Shown: one piece after another, positions 32,523 through 44,412 of the stretch
Position numbering within the stretch: position 1 is the stretch's first letter
Layout: each line of letters starts with the position of its first letter
From: Phellopilus nigrolimitatus
Taxonomy: Eukaryota > Basidiomycota > Agaricomycetes > Hymenochaetales > Hymenochaetaceae
DNA: 64,000 nucleotides
Assembly: GCA_021029095.1 (NCBI GenBank)
Contig: JAJOHG010000014.1
Coordinates: forward strand, 496,001-560,000
Reading direction: 5' to 3'
Program-made: the position numbers and the translations under genes
The notes under the pieces: generated by a model
Databases searched by the model: none
What the model was told of the DNA's origin: nothing
Seen by the model: only the letters and a program-made list of their open reading frames with translations

Positions 32523-34274
32523 ATGAGAAGAATACAGAAACTTCTTCTCGCAGGCTGTCTAGGCCTATCAGCTTCTTCATCTCCGCTCAGACGCATCCAT
32601 CTTCGTCAACTCTCGCCAGTTCAAGTTACATGGGTCACGTCGTCTATTACAGCATCTTTCGAAGCTACTACTACCGCCATCGACATCGTCACACTCAGAG
32701 AACCAGCAAACTCTCTTGACCAAATAGGCGGCGCAGAAACTCCCTTTCTCGTCGCACCTCCTTCCTCGTCTCCACCTGATTCCGTGTCTATTTCCATCGC
32801 AACTTCGACAGCGACGCTATCAGAACTCCTTACGGCGACGATCTACGAGCCGCCCAAGACAGTCACTTTGACAGCGGCTCCGACAACTGTTACTGACACG
32901 ATCACTGTCTCAGAGACTTTTGTAGCGACGCCTGGAAGCTTCTGGGCCGCCCCCGAGCGATTCTCAGATCTCGACTCCTTCAAAATCTCACACTTTGCCT
33001 GCGGCGAGAAGAACTTACAAATAACTCAAGGTGTTCCCGCAAACGCTTCTGATCAATCTCTTGCCGTGGGTCTGGCAAACGTCGATGACTTGGAATATTT
33101 GTATGACGAAGACGATTCTGCGAACAACTCATCTGTACTGCAGTTATTCTACCCAGCGAATTCAATCAATCCTGAAAACTCGCCTCAAGGCGGCGCGGAT
33201 TTCTATGCGACACCGCTACCTCTCGACGGTGCTTCCAATGTGACTCTGGAATATAGCGTCTACTTCCCTGCGGGCTTTGACTGGGTTTACGGAGGCAAGC
33301 TTCCCGGGCTGTACGGCGGACACATGACTTGCTCTGGAGGGGACAGCGCGACGTCGTGTTTCAGCACGCGCATGATGTGGAGAAATGATGGAGCAGGAGA
33401 ACTTTACCTGGTGAGTACAGGATGCATCACGTTTTTGAAGTTTCGGCTCTGATAACAATTCCGCCCAGTATGCGCCGAAGGACAAGCAGACCGACGCTCT
33501 ATGCAATGCGCCACCAGAATCCGTCTGTGACGCAGCATACGGTCTTTCAGTCGGGCGCGGATCCTTCAGGTTCACACCAGGCGCCTGGACGCGGGTTCGT
33601 CAGACTGTCAGCCTCAATACGCCGGGGAAGCAAGACGGCGGCTTCCGCCTCGAGGTCGATGGACGACTCATCATGGATCGCAAGGATGTTTTCTATCGCG
33701 ACGTTCCCTCCACGACGACCACATCACCTTCCCCGACAAGTACGGACACAGACGGGGACGCAGATGATGGAGGGCTGCTTTCGCCACTGATCGGCGGCGT
33801 GCTCCCCCCACTCGGTGTGAATGGGAGCGTACTGCCTCCAGCTTGGCAAGGGCTTTGACTCCCCCGTCGCAGATTCGCTGCCGTTGCAGCAGCCGTTCTC
33901 CGGCCCGCCCGCTACCAACACCGCAGTCTCCTCGGTTTATCACAACCTGTTGGCCTCCCGCTTGGACACGATGCCTGCGACCGTCACACAGATGGCTCCG
34001 CAGTCAACAGTTACTATCGCGAGTTATCTCTGGGCAGATGTTATGAATGGTGCAGGAAAGGTGGATGCTTCACAGGACACTACAAATGCTCCCGAGCCTG
34101 TTGGATTTTCCGGCCTTTTTTTCAGGTAAACTTTTGCTTCAGAAAGTGTCACTGTGAAATCTTTGACTAACCTGTCATTATAGTACGTTCTTTGGAGGCA
34201 GTTCAGAGAAATATGCGACACCGATAGACCAGTACACATGGTTCAAGGATTTTGTTATCATTATCAACTCGTAG
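32523..34274 (+). CDS. Secreted polysaccharide lyase family 14-like protein
   Basis: Predicted extracellular beta-jelly-roll lyase acting on uronic-acid polymers (PL14 group). Exons 32523-33410, 33469-33814, 33873-34125 and 34184-34274 join to 525 residues. The Met at 32523 was chosen because it creates a signal peptide (MRRIQKLLLAGCLGLSASSS); the frame is open further upstream. A Thr/Ser-rich region leads into the catalytic domain: 'LEYSVYFPAGFDWVYGGKLP', 'GLYGGH', 'CFSTRMMWRNDGAGELY', 'FTPGAWTRVRQTVSLNTPG', 'GGFRLEVDGRLIMDRKDVFY'. The expected last strands 'STFFGGSSEKYATPIDQYTW' come only after a Ser/Thr/Pro-rich insert of about 150 residues. Substrate is not predictable from sequence. Confidence 0.85.
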
Positions 34275-34508
34275 AGCAGAGTTTATTTGGAAAGAATAGA
34301 CACATATATTTATCCCTATGAAGAAATCGGGAGTTTTTTTTTTTCTTTATTTTATTTTATTCTTCTTGCAGGATATTTTGAACTTGAAAAACAGACAAAT
34401 TAGCTCATCAGTGCAAATCCGTTCAAGATAGCGAGCGAGCTTCGTACGAGACATACAGGAACTTTATCTTTTGCAAGAGTCTTTGGGCAGCCAACTGCGG
34501 TCTTCCTT

Positions 34509-35822
34509 TCATACTGGAGCGGGCACATCATGGAATAGGCAGCCTGTGCGGTCCTCGAAACGGATTTTACGCTCCGAGAAAAGGGAAGCCGACGTCTGGC
34601 ACACAGTTCTGAAACTACCTGCATGATGTTTGGCAAGGTCCTGTGAATTCTGTTTGCTGAGAAACCGGACGACTTTGATGCTGGGTATCTGTTCGAGAAC
34701 CCTAGGAAGATTACCGCAGACAAGGACTATCCAAGCCTGCTCGGAAAGCGTGGCTTCACTTTTGCGAGTTATTTTGAGCCCTATATTGCTGATGGGCGGA
34801 AGGTCATCGCAAGATAATATCGTAGGCATATATGTTATATCAGCGATCACGTTGCGGAGATTTGGCGACGCGGCAATTAAGCTTGGTAAAACTCCAGAGC
34901 CGAAGGGGAGAAAATCCAATTCTAACGTCGTGAGATACGGTGCGAACATCGAGTGACTGTGAACAGCGGTGTCGTCGTCGGCGGCGATGCTGATGCCTGA
35001 TAGCGAAGTGCAATGACCGACGAGTAGTCCATTTCCTATCGTCTTATGCGTTGCATGTAGAAATTCAATATGGGGAATCAACGCTTGCATCCAATGCTCG
35101 TCCATCGAAAAGCAAGGATCAACCCTCAATATGTGCAAGGGTTGCCTGCTGAGAACAGTATCCGGCACCACATAGGATCGAAAAGGTATCTTGAAATTGG
35201 TGGCGATGTCTAATACGCGTAAAGATCGCGTCGTCATCGCAGCGAGAACGTCAAAAACTGTCAGTCCAAGGGTGAATGGCTCCAATTCCTTCCGCATAAC
35301 GAATATTTCGAGATTCGGAAGGATGCTCAACAGCTCTTCAAGGTCCCTGTCGGGTGTTTCGTATTTTTCACAAGAAGACAAATCCAGCCGCCTTGTCCAG
35401 AATCCAGGGGTAGGGCTAGCCTGCGCGGAATTGATGTCTGTCGAAGCAGTCGCAGACAACGTGTGCAACAAGCTCTTCATGCTTTTCGCGTGATGCAGCA
35501 CAACGGCCTGATAAAGAAAGCGAGTCGCGAGCGCGTTCCAGGCCTTACATACCCGGACAATATTTTGCTTCGTTGAGAGTGTCTGACGAAGCCCTTCTTG
35601 AATCTGCTCTACAGTCCACGGTGCAGGATACGCGAACACGTTGGGCGCGTGGGTGTCGAAAACGTTGGGGACGAACGTCGCCCAATCGAGTATGTTGAGC
35701 CAGATTTCTGTTGGAAAGGAGGGCGTGATTTTGTCGCACATTCGAGTAACGTTGGGTATCGACATCGTGATTCGAGATAGGGGCATAATCGTGAATGCAA
35801 CGCCTGCCAAAAGAGTGTGCAC
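34509..35822 (-). CDS. F-box-like / leucine-rich protein
   Basis: Single long exon of up to 437 codons. Near the N-terminus 'PSFPTEIWLNILDWATF' has the F-box pattern (L/F-P-x-E-I-W/L-x-x-I), which would bind Skp1 in an SCF ubiquitin ligase. It is followed by 'RVCKAWNALATRFLYQAVVL', the usual continuation in agaricomycete F-box proteins, then degenerate leucine-rich repeats ('LEELLSILPNLEIFVMRK', 'SLRVLDIATNF'). Several Met codons lie before the F-box and the true start may be downstream of 35822. A truncated, stop-ridden paralogue lies on the opposite strand at 18603-19120. Substrate unknown. Confidence 0.75.
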   Translation of the reverse strand: MHTLLAGVAFTIMPLSRITMSIPNVTRMCDKITPSFPTEIWLNILDWATFVPNVFDTHAPNVFAYPAPWTVEQIQEGLRQTLSTKQNIVRVCKAWNALATRFLYQAVVLHHAKSMKSLLHTLSATASTDINSAQASPTPGFWTRRLDLSSCEKYETPDRDLEELLSILPNLEIFVMRKELEPFTLGLTVFDVLAAMTTRSLRVLDIATNFKIPFRSYVVPDTVLSRQPLHILRVDPCFSMDEHWMQALIPHIEFLHATHKTIGNGLLVGHCTSLSGISIAADDDTAVHSHSMFAPYLTTLELDFLPFGSGVLPSLIAASPNLRNVIADITYMPTILSCDDLPPISNIGLKITRKSEATLSEQAWIVLVCGNLPRVLEQIPSIKVVRFLSKQNSQDLAKHHAGSFRTVCQTSASLFSERKIRFEDRTGCLFHDVPAPV

Positions 35823-36163
35823 GCTTTGTAATCTGACAAATGATCGGCACTTACCAATCTAGGAACTTTCGGTGGCAAAGGCTTACAAATGGCCAACTTG
35901 ACACAATCCAGCCACTCCTTGCAGAATTTACTCTAGCAAAAGACATAGAGCCTATTTTAAGGTTATAGATACAATAAAAACTCTATATAATGAAGTTTGT
36001 CCATGAAGTTAAATTGGTAGCAAAGAAAAGAGCAGGAGGTGAGCACATTTTCGGTTGTCCTCAGCGCGCGCAGAAATGGCCGCGCATACATGCAAATGCG
36101 CAGAATGATGTTTTCAGCCCAGTGCTCCACCATTCTGCACGACTTCAGTTGTAAAATCCTCGT
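35823..36163. other. Upstream region of the F-box gene
   Basis: No gene seen. Probable promoter of the F-box gene in its first 200 bp. Confidence 0.4.
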
Positions 36164-36306
36164 GTGACATGGGGCTGAGAGGAGTCTGCTGTCGATATTC
36201 TCATTTTTCCCTCAAAGTGTCAGAACAATGGTCTTACATGGCTGTTCTGACACTATGAGGGGAAAATGAGAAAATCGACAGCAGAGGTCTCCCAGCCCCA
36301 TATCAC
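36164..36306. mobile_element. 143-bp near-palindromic element (foldback/MITE-like)
   Basis: Arms of about 64 bp, 'gtgacatggggctgagagga' outward to 'agtgtcagaaca', are inverted copies separated by about 15 nt, with few mismatches. The whole can fold into one long hairpin. No coding capacity; no convincing target duplication seen at the ends. Confidence 0.7.
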
Positions 36307-36736
36307 CCAAGTACTTTCCAGCTTAAACTGCGCAGAACGGATGAGAATTAAGCTCAAAAAATTGTTCTGTAATTTGTATTTCACTCATGCGCCGCAAAAT
36401 ATCCGTTTTTGGTATATATGTAAATAAAGACAAATGTACACTCCTTTGGCAACGTTGCCTCCCCTCACACAGAAGTTCGGACCGCAGACAAAGGGCGGAG
36501 CAGACATGATGTAGTGCCTAAACTCTCTACTCAGAGTACTCTATGCTTGTGCACTGCTGGCAACGCCCCAGTCCAAAAACAGTGTCAATCCCATTGCCAC
36601 TAGCTAGACTGTCGCGAGCCACATTCGAATGATTACTTAACTCAGTATCTGGATGAAAGCGACTCTGAATAATTTTTCCCCTTGCTACTTGGTATTTATT
36701 TTCGAAAGGTCTCGTATCAGAGCTTAGTCCCTTGAT
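36307..36736. other. Intergenic region
   Basis: AT-rich, no gene seen. It contains the 3' flank of the MFS transporter gene. Confidence 0.4.
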
Positions 36737-39514
36737 TCAATACAGATACCTAAACCCGCGCTTTCTCTCCATGATCTCCTCGAATGTGACGCCCTCCAGA
36801 CTGGCAGCTTCCTCAATGCGCTCGCGGTTCTCACCATTGAGCGCACTGAAATCGTTCTCGTCAAGTTGCCTATTCTCACGTTTCAAAATGCATCGCATGG
36901 CTGACGAAGCAACGTCAGCGTTACTCCCGTTTGTGAGCCTCGCATGAGATGACATCTGGCTCACCAAATGCTAGGGCTGTGCTTAGAGAAAGCGCCGCGA
37001 TTCCAATCACCATTGACTGGTGGTACTGCGGGCCCCATTTCTCCCTCCAGACGTATGCGCCGGTCCTAGAAAGAGGAAAGCACCAAAATTAAAGCTCAGT
37101 GGTAAGTACGAATGAACGAGACTCACAGGTTTCCTAAGCTGCCTATTCCATTAACCACGGCGATCGCAGCAGCGCGTTTTGCAGGTGGCCGAGAGACGGT
37201 GTTGGATACCCAAACCATGGTAAGGGTGTAGCCTAGTATCCGATAATTATGAATGGATCGGGGAGAGATGGAGGCCACGAGACTAACCAGCTTCTCCACT
37301 GGCCATCAGAAACAAAGACGCGTAGCGACCGCCCACGGAGAAAGTCGAAACGGCAATAATATAACCGACGATTATACCCCACCATGGCGCTACGACGTGG
37401 AAAAATCGTTCTCCAGTTTTATCTGAGGAATTAGCGATTGACAATTGACCGTACGAAGCCGAAAGTCGTAGAGCGCCTACACACCTGCATGGTAGGCAAT
37501 TGCGCAGCAAACGATGCTAGCCCAGATCCACGGTGGTCTATTAATTAAATCAGTTGGACGTTTATTGTAAACGACAACGACTTGTCCGGTATAGCGTTCT
37601 AAATCAGAAGACTGACGCAGCCAGTAGTAATGATACTGTGGTATTATATCCGAGCGTACTCGTTAGCCTGTGAAACTAGTCACTTCTATGTCCCGGAGCG
37701 TTCAAATCTCACTGCGTACGTGGGGAAGAAGTTTGTGAAACTCAGACCCAACACCTCCGCTATCGCCATGACAGAGAAAATAAGAACTTTGGTATCCTTA
37801 ATCGCCAGCTTAAGGCCTAACCATATGCTAAGAGGAAAGGTAAAAATAAACCAATGATTTAGGGTTTGCTATAAACGGGTACTTACGAGTCTTCAGCGCG
37901 ATCTTCATCCGTTTCTCCTGCATCCTCAGCGAGTCGCACTTGAGCAAGATGCCGTTCAGTATGGGTCAGCCAGCGAGTATTATTTGGCTGATTGATGTTA
38001 AAACGATGATGCTGAGGCAAAAGAAAGCGACTCACGAAATCCGGCAAAGACCACCTGTGAATGGAATCAAGTTCTTGCTAGAGTTCAAAGCGGCAGAAAT
38101 CTTACATTGACAGAAAGCCGATCATGATAGTAATTGCGCCCTTTATAATGGAATCACAGAACCATTGATGGTGAGTAGACTACTCAACGATATACCGAAA
38201 ATGTCAACACGTGCCTCAATGAAAAACAACCTTTCCTCGCCGAAATGGATAATTCCATAAACAACGACAGTGAATAAGAATGATGGTTACTTACCACCTC
38301 CAGCCTCTTATTCCCCTCACGCCTTCCATACGCGAAAGTATTCCAGCAGCCATCAACTACAACAGATTACGCTTGAAATAAGATGGTGCACAGCCTCAAT
38401 GAAGAGCTCACATTTCCAAATGCATTTGACATCATTAATCCAGCATAGAGAAGAGAGATCCGGAAGGCGAGCTCCTAAAGAGTTTCAATAAACGCGGACA
38501 ATATTCAGTATAAGAAAGTCCATCGTGCCTTTCGGGTGTACCATCGAGAAAGCAAATAAATAATGCCTGGAAAATAGGCCGCCTGAAGCATGCTCAAGCT
38601 ACAGTAATCATGAAGTATTGATGATGACTTGCTTCGGGGAACCCAATGAAGACTCTGCAAGCAAGGATCCCGGAAAAGTTGTGCGTGATCTATGACATTC
38701 ATTGAGAGAAATTCATTGAGAAGTGTCAATCCCATGTTCTCAGTGTCATATTTAGACCGGCAAACCTTACCCCCGTCATGGCACTTGTCAAACCCCAGAC
38801 GACTACGCACGCTCCGATGTACAGCGAAGGCCTGGTGTGCATGCATTTCAGTTTCAGACTTTCACCGAATAAACGTTGTATGGTCAGACCTCGAGATCCG
38901 ATTTAGCAGCTTGAGGGGAGAAAATATAACGTCTCATAGAACGCATACACACTCTCGCACATTGGACTGACCATGTTCGAAGGAATTTGTGCTGTGCAAT
39001 AAGACACAAATAAAATGGCCACGACAGTGTCGTACTGGATATCTATGATAAGACGTATTGAGGCCAGACCGCGACTGAAATAGACAAAAAATGCACCTGA
39101 AAGATGGAGATCTTGCTCGAGGCCTTTCAACCTTGCTGCCGTGACGGAGGTACGCTGAGGAGTAATTCATATCGTAGAAAAATTCGGACTCATTCAGTAC
39201 GGAAGCGGTTCAGTCTAACATGGCGAACGCAAACTCACGTCAATAATGTTCATAATGTATACGAGTATGACGGTTGGGACCAGGCGAGTATCAAGTTTGC
39301 GTAGCAGGCTCCGTTCCGTAGCTGCGCGCTTCGTAACGTCCAATACCACGTCCGAGTTGCTATCACCTTTCAATCCGGCTACTCGCAACGTGTCGATCGC
39401 TCGAGTGCCCTGAGATCTTGGAGAATCTATACTCTCGATACATGCCTGCTCTGAGGTGGATTTCTCCGTCTCCAGCCTTTCAGAAGATTTTGTAATGATT
39501 AAAATCGAGGTCAT
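36737..39514 (-). CDS. MFS transporter, Dal5/allantoate permease-like (anion:cation symporter family)
   Basis: Predicted plasma-membrane transporter with 12 helices for organic anions such as allantoate, nicotinate or vitamins. The gene is split into many small exons, so the full model is uncertain. Exon 1 starts at 39514 with a long hydrophilic N-terminus, then 'ATERSLLRKLDTRLVPTVIL', 'VYIMNIID', 'LKGLEQDLHLSDIQYDTVVA' and 'SYCTAQIPSNMV', the family's helix 1-2 pattern. Later exons give 'YTLTMVWVSNTVSRPPAKRA', 'AAIAVVNGIGSLGNLTGAYV', 'REKWGPQYHQSMVIGIAALS'. The last exon has 'SLEGVTFEEIMERKRGFRYL', the usual cytosolic tail. Substrate unknown. Confidence 0.8.
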
Positions 39515-39923
39515 GATCGCAAAAATTCAGCACCAAGCAAGCAGTGAGAGCAGAGAGCAACATGATGCGACAGTCTTCGGGTTATATCTAGGTTTCACGA
39601 GCGCCTCATTCTATTTATTCCTAGACTACAATGGTCATAAGGATGCTTGGCACGGACGAGGTTGATGCTTCTCTCACAATTAAGGCAAGTCCTCTCGAGC
39701 ATACAGACATTCGCGTACTTTCAAGAGACGGAATTTGCTGATGACTTAGGCCTAGATCTGAGACTATTCCGCGCGGAGCTCTGAGCTGCTTTAAGAGGAT
39801 GTTGGATCAAGGCCTAGTATATCAATCAAAGGTGTAGTATTCAAAACAAAATTGCCTGATGAATTAAAGTCAATCACAACAACTTAACTTTCGTCAAAGA
39901 TTCGTACTCACATGTGCTTTCCA

Positions 39924-40823
39924 TCACCGAATCGACGGCGGAAGCAACTCCTCATGTACATTGAAGAACCTAATGGACATACAAATTCAAATAAGAATCT
40001 CAAGCAGGTCGAGAATCGAGAATTTACCTTTGTACCTTTCCTTCCCCGCGACAAACTCCTTTTGTCCCGTCGTCGTTCCACAATACGAACCATCGTCCCA
40101 GCACACGTCCTTGCGCATTCATGGTCTCCGCTACAGTTTCCTCCGTAGGGACTTCCGATCCCACTTCACTCAATCGTTGCAACACACGCTTTCCGCAAGC
40201 TCCCATTTAGCGAACTGCCGTTTTGTCTCCGCTATAAATGCAGAATCGAAGACGGTCGTAAAGCGGGGCCGCAGCGTTAGCGTCCGAGTCTCGAGCTGGA
40301 TGCTTCCAATTCTCGGCGCATCGTTTTCATCGAGCTTGGAATCACTTATGTCCGCCACAGTGCGAATCGTTGTAACATATGGATAGCCGCACCATCCAAC
40401 AAGATCAGTAGACACCCCACTCGTGGCCATGGCTGTCGAGGCGAGTGCAATGCGCGCTGCGAAGGGTAGTGATGTGTCTATTATGAAGAAAAATGGACAA
40501 AGCGCCGTTGCCAGACCCATAGACGATAGCGAGAATTTTTTCAACGGGCGAATTTTGCGCGCCAGTGAGCCATGATAAAAGACCGTCGGAGAGATTGGCC
40601 AGTCGCTCTTTGCATTTTCAGCCGAACGTCTCTGAGAAGTACTTGAAATTTGACGTGTGTTCGACGCACCTAGCGAGTGCGGAATTGATGATTTAGAATA
40701 ATGCGCCAACCGCTGTGGAGTTCGAGAATCTAGTATATTACGCCCAATAAGTTTTGAACAAAGTGTCAGCGCACATTTCGAGACGAAGGAGTTGACAGGC
40801 AGCAGCATTATGAGTGCCGGCAC
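39924..40823 (-). CDS. TMEM70-like mitochondrial inner-membrane protein (possible +2 frameshift)
   Basis: Resembles the TMEM70/TMEM186-type family, which helps assemble mitochondrial complexes in animals; the fungal role is unproven. The start 'MPALIMLLPVNSFVSKCALT' and following basic, Ser-rich stretch suit a mitochondrial presequence. The core 'VFYHGSLARKIRPLKKFSLS' leads to two helices ('LATALCPFFFIIDTSLPFAA', 'LASTAMATSGVSTDLVGWCG') and 'PYVTTIR'. Family homology then shifts frame: 'FAKWELAESV' must connect to 'LQRLSEVGSEVPTEET', which requires removing two bases in a GTGTGT run near 40190. After 'GRVLGRWFVLWNDDG' an intron leads to the last exon 'FNVHEELLPPSIR'. Confidence 0.7.
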
Positions 40824-41195
40824 AGGGGTAATAGCAAACTCACGTGATTCATGTTCAATAACATCCTAAAGGAGACTAATGATTGCAAGCCACGCCGAAA
40901 GGTCTACTAATGGATGTTGACGCCTATATTGCCAGTGACCGCGAATCCGCAGCACATGCATATTCGGTTAGAGGAGGGCGTGTAACGATATCTATCCAGT
41001 AAGGAACTGCGATTTGAGCACGAAGGCTCGACGTTAACTCAAGCTGATTCTGCAGAACGTTGTTGAAACCACCTTCTCCTTGTCTCCCGATTTTACATTT
41101 CAACTCTTGTTTATTCTCTCAATCTTACTCGGATAAGGACTAAATTGCCTGGTGAACAAAAAAAAGCCCCAGAGGACTAATCACGTATGCGGCAT
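40824..41195. other. Intergenic region
   Basis: Promoter side of the TMEM70-like gene and 3' flank of ALG2. No gene seen. Confidence 0.4.
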
Positions 41196-42931
41196 TCAAA
41201 CGATGAACCTATAAATCAAATATGCAAGGAGAGAAATCATCACAGCCAAAAGCACGTCCGACGTGCAAGAAGAGTCCGCGATAGGCCCCATGCGCACCGC
41301 ATCACGCAGCGCCTCCTGCAGGGCCAGCGCCATGGCCTCCATCCCGAACAGGCTCTCCGCGCGCACCCGCGCACGATCCCCGAGAGCCGCCCGCTCAGCC
41401 GCGTCAAGCGCCACAATCTCGCGCAGCGCCTCCGCCCACGCGTCCGCGTCGGGCGGGACGAGCCACCCCGTGCGTGCGGCGGACGGCGCGGTGACGACGC
41501 TCTCGGTCGGTCCGCCGCTGTCGCACGCGAGCACGGGCACACCGCACGCCATGCCCTCGACGGGCCCGATTCCGAAATGCTCGTTCGTGGGCGTGTACAG
41601 CAGGGCAAGCGTCGATGGCGCGGTGAGTAGCGCGGAGCGCTGTGGTGTGGTGAAGCTGAGGAGGAAGAGGATGTCTGCTGCGGACGCGTTGGATGCGGAG
41701 GGTGACGGGAGGTTTGGGGGTGTGGTGTGAGAAGGCGTGGTTATCCAATAGCTGAGACCCTTCGAGTCAGCTACTTCGATAAGCTCCTTTAGAGTTTCGA
41801 AGTTGTCTTGTATTCTGGGGTCGTAGCCACCTGAATTTCAGATAAGCAAGCTTTGAGGATTTGAGGATTAAATTAGGATTGAATTTACCAGCAAGAACGA
41901 GTCGCAATGTGTGAGACAATGCAGGGCCAGAGGCACTTTGGCGAAGCAGCGCGAAGGAATTCAGTGCCAAAGCAATGTTTTTCTTTTTTTCAAATCGATT
42001 TAAGGAGAGTAGAGTCGGACGATCCCTACTCTTCGCAAATTATGCCTTAATCCATTTCAAAGACAAAATTCGAAGTACGTACGAGATGACTTCCTGCACG
42101 TTCGGGTCATTCGACGATGAAGGGGGCGCGTATGCTGATATATTGATTCCAGGGTATATCACACGTGGTTTGCGTGGTATTGAAAAGAAGGAATTGAATA
42201 CTCCTGCTGTGAACCGGGAGTTGGCTAACAGTACGTCTGCGCTGCCTATACTATCATAAGCACGCACTTCCGACCACAGCTGAGCAGCAAACGTACCGGT
42301 TGTCTTCTCTTCAAACCAGTCCATCGGCAAACGGTACAGCCTCTTCAACGCACTCCCCTTCCTCCGCCGCGCGGTCCCGCCGACAAACGCGCCATCCGCA
42401 AGAAGCTTGTCGGGGAAATGGCAGTAGAATACTACGCGCCTCTTCGCGTACGTCCGCAGGAAAGGCACGCACGTCGAGAGCTGGTCGACGAAGTACACGT
42501 CATACCTGGACGCGTCCGTGCGCAGAAGGTGTGCGGTCAGATGCAACTGGCGCAGGTGCGCGAAGAGGATGTGAAATTTATCCTTGTACGAGCGAGAAAA
42601 TGGAGACTTGACATGGTGGACACGCAGAGTCCCTGGCAAGCATAGGAATAAGAGGTGCGTAGGTGACTTGACATGCAAACCAAGACGTACCGTCGCGCGT
42701 CTCGTCGAAGCAGTGTGCTGGGTCGTGGTGGGACGTATATATGTCTACAGAGTGCCCGAGACGCTGCAAGCCGAGTGCTGCGTCGATAACGAGACGCTCA
42801 GCACCGCCTAGATTGAAGACTGTCAATGCGGTCACCCGTGTGCGGCAACTTGACACGAACTCACCAATTCCAAGGTCAGGGTGTATGAACGCGACTTTCA
42901 GCTTATCGTTCATTGTGCACGTTTTGGGCAC
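41196..42931 (-). CDS. ALG2: Alpha-1,3/1,6-mannosyltransferase ALG2
   Basis: GT4 glycosyltransferase adding the second and third mannose to the dolichol-linked precursor of N-glycans on the cytosolic face of the ER. N-terminal exon: 'MNDKLKVAFIHPDLGIGE', then 'GGAERLVIDAALGLQRLGHS', 'VDIYTSHHDP'. Next 'YDVYFVDQLSTCVPFLRTYA', 'RVVFYCHFPDKLLA' (ALG2 hallmark), 'RLPMDWFEEKTTG', 'ANSRFTAGVF'. The C-domain has 'LSLNRFEKKKNIALALNSFA', 'RLVLAGGYDPR', and the donor-site motif 'EHFGIGPVEGMACGVPVLA'. It ends with a hydrophobic segment 'DVLLAVMISLLAYLIYRFIV', matching the membrane anchor of ALG2. The start is either Met 42931 or Met 42913. Exon GC content is much higher in the 3' half. Confidence 0.95.
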
Positions 42932-43580
42932 TCTCCAATAACTACTCTTTCTCTTTTGTTCTGTAAAACCGCCAGAGTATCACTGCAGTTGTAGTATCTG
43001 GTGAGCTGTCAAACGCTGATCTAATTGGAAGGTAACGATGGCACTGTCACACAAACACGAGCTTGAAACGTTCGAACCAATTGACTTGCAACATTCGAAC
43101 GAATCGACACTGTTGGCAAAAGGACAGATTACATTGATGCGTATGCGATGGGAATAAGTACATGCTGGGAAGATTGCTACAATTCTGCGATTTTAGGTTT
43201 GAAAGGCAACTTGAAATGGTGCGCATAGCGAGAGGACTGATATACATGAGAAAGACCGAGTGGAATACGATTTGATAGTGTCCAAGGCGCAAAGTACGAA
43301 TGGATTAGAGCAGTCAGGAAGCATGAAAAAATAAGCTTCCGCATAGTTGGACCTGCAATGGTAAGGTAACGGACACTGGAAATAGGCTCAATCAGTACGA
43401 TGTTCATCTCAACAATGACACGAAGCGGGTAGAATCAGAATTAAAAAAGGCAATATCGGTTTGTCCGCATCCCTTTGGGGGTATCGGTACAGGTCTGATA
43501 TGTGATCATCATGGAAGGAAGGGCACAAATGGTGCAGATACTAAGACAAGGAAAGCCGACACTCACTTTCATGAAATAAT
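42932..43580. other. Intergenic region
   Basis: Promoter of ALG2 and 3' flank of the calcipressin gene. Short frames without homology. Confidence 0.4.
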
Positions 43581-44412
43581 TCAGACTGACGCCGGCATCG
43601 GCGGACGCATGGTGTGGGCCGAAGCGAGCTGCCGCGATGCGATAGAGCCACTATAGAACCAGCCTTCCTCTTGGTATGACGTGGTTGACTCCTCTTCTGC
43701 ACTATCCGAATCGCCGCAGTCCTCGACGTACACGCCCACCCCCGGACCCTCCTCTGGCTCGATGAGCACAGAAACGGACGGCGCGCCCGGCTGGTCACGC
43801 TCCTGGGAGACCTGCAGCTTTCGCAGAGCCATGATGAGGTCTTCTGCGAGCGGTGTGTTGTTTGGAGGTTCTTCGCGGATGGGTTCCCATCCGACGGGCG
43901 GAGAGCCCGGTGGAGAGATGAGGAAGTTCTTTTCTATTGCCGGTGGACGAAGATGGTATGGGGAGAACCCTGATCCAGAGGGCTTAGGAGACGAGCTCGA
44001 CGAAGTCGGAATCGGTGTAGGATCGGCACGATAAACACGCAGGACTGTCTCAGGGCTGTCAAAAATATAAAATTCAGTGAGGGAGAAAATGTGGCGCAAG
44101 AGGAAGAAAATAATACCTATCGGAAGTCGCTTCAATCGTCAGACCGTCTGAACCCAGTTTAGCACTCTCAGCATCGTCGTCAGAATAAAATACCAAAATG
44201 ACGCGCGCGAAGGCTCGAACAGGTGCCCACGCATAAACTTCGCCATAGGCAGCAAAATGTTCGCGGAGCACGTCAAGGACGAGGGGATGGAAAAATGCTG
44301 GCGTCAAGCCCGTGACGACGAGCGAATTAGTGCGCTGCCCCACCGGAGGTGTATTGGACAGAGGCGGCGTCGGGGGCGGGGAGATCATAAGTGTCGAGTT
44401 CGATGAAGCCAT
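43581..44412 (-). CDS. RCN1: Calcipressin (RCAN-type calcineurin regulator)
   Basis: Binds and modulates the Ca2+/calmodulin phosphatase calcineurin. Two exons. Exon 1 encodes an RRM-like fold: 'NSLVVTGLTPAFFHPLVLDV', 'EVYAWAPVRAFARVILVFYS', then 'AESAKLGSDGLTIE'. After the intron, 'SPETVLRVYRADPTPI' continues the domain and 'FLISPPGSPPVGWEPIREEP' is the conserved FLISPPxSPPxGW signature of the family, a phosphorylated Ser-Pro site. The C-terminal part 'VSVLIEPEEGPGVGVYVED' corresponds to the calcineurin-docking region. The extreme C-terminus 'PPMPASV' is less conserved. Length (about 260 residues) fits fungal members. Confidence 0.93.

Noticed and set aside
41404..41748. Possible frameshift in ALG2 exon
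   Set aside because: The longest frame seemed broken, but the correct frame runs through 'SASNASAADILFLLSFTTPQ' without interruption.
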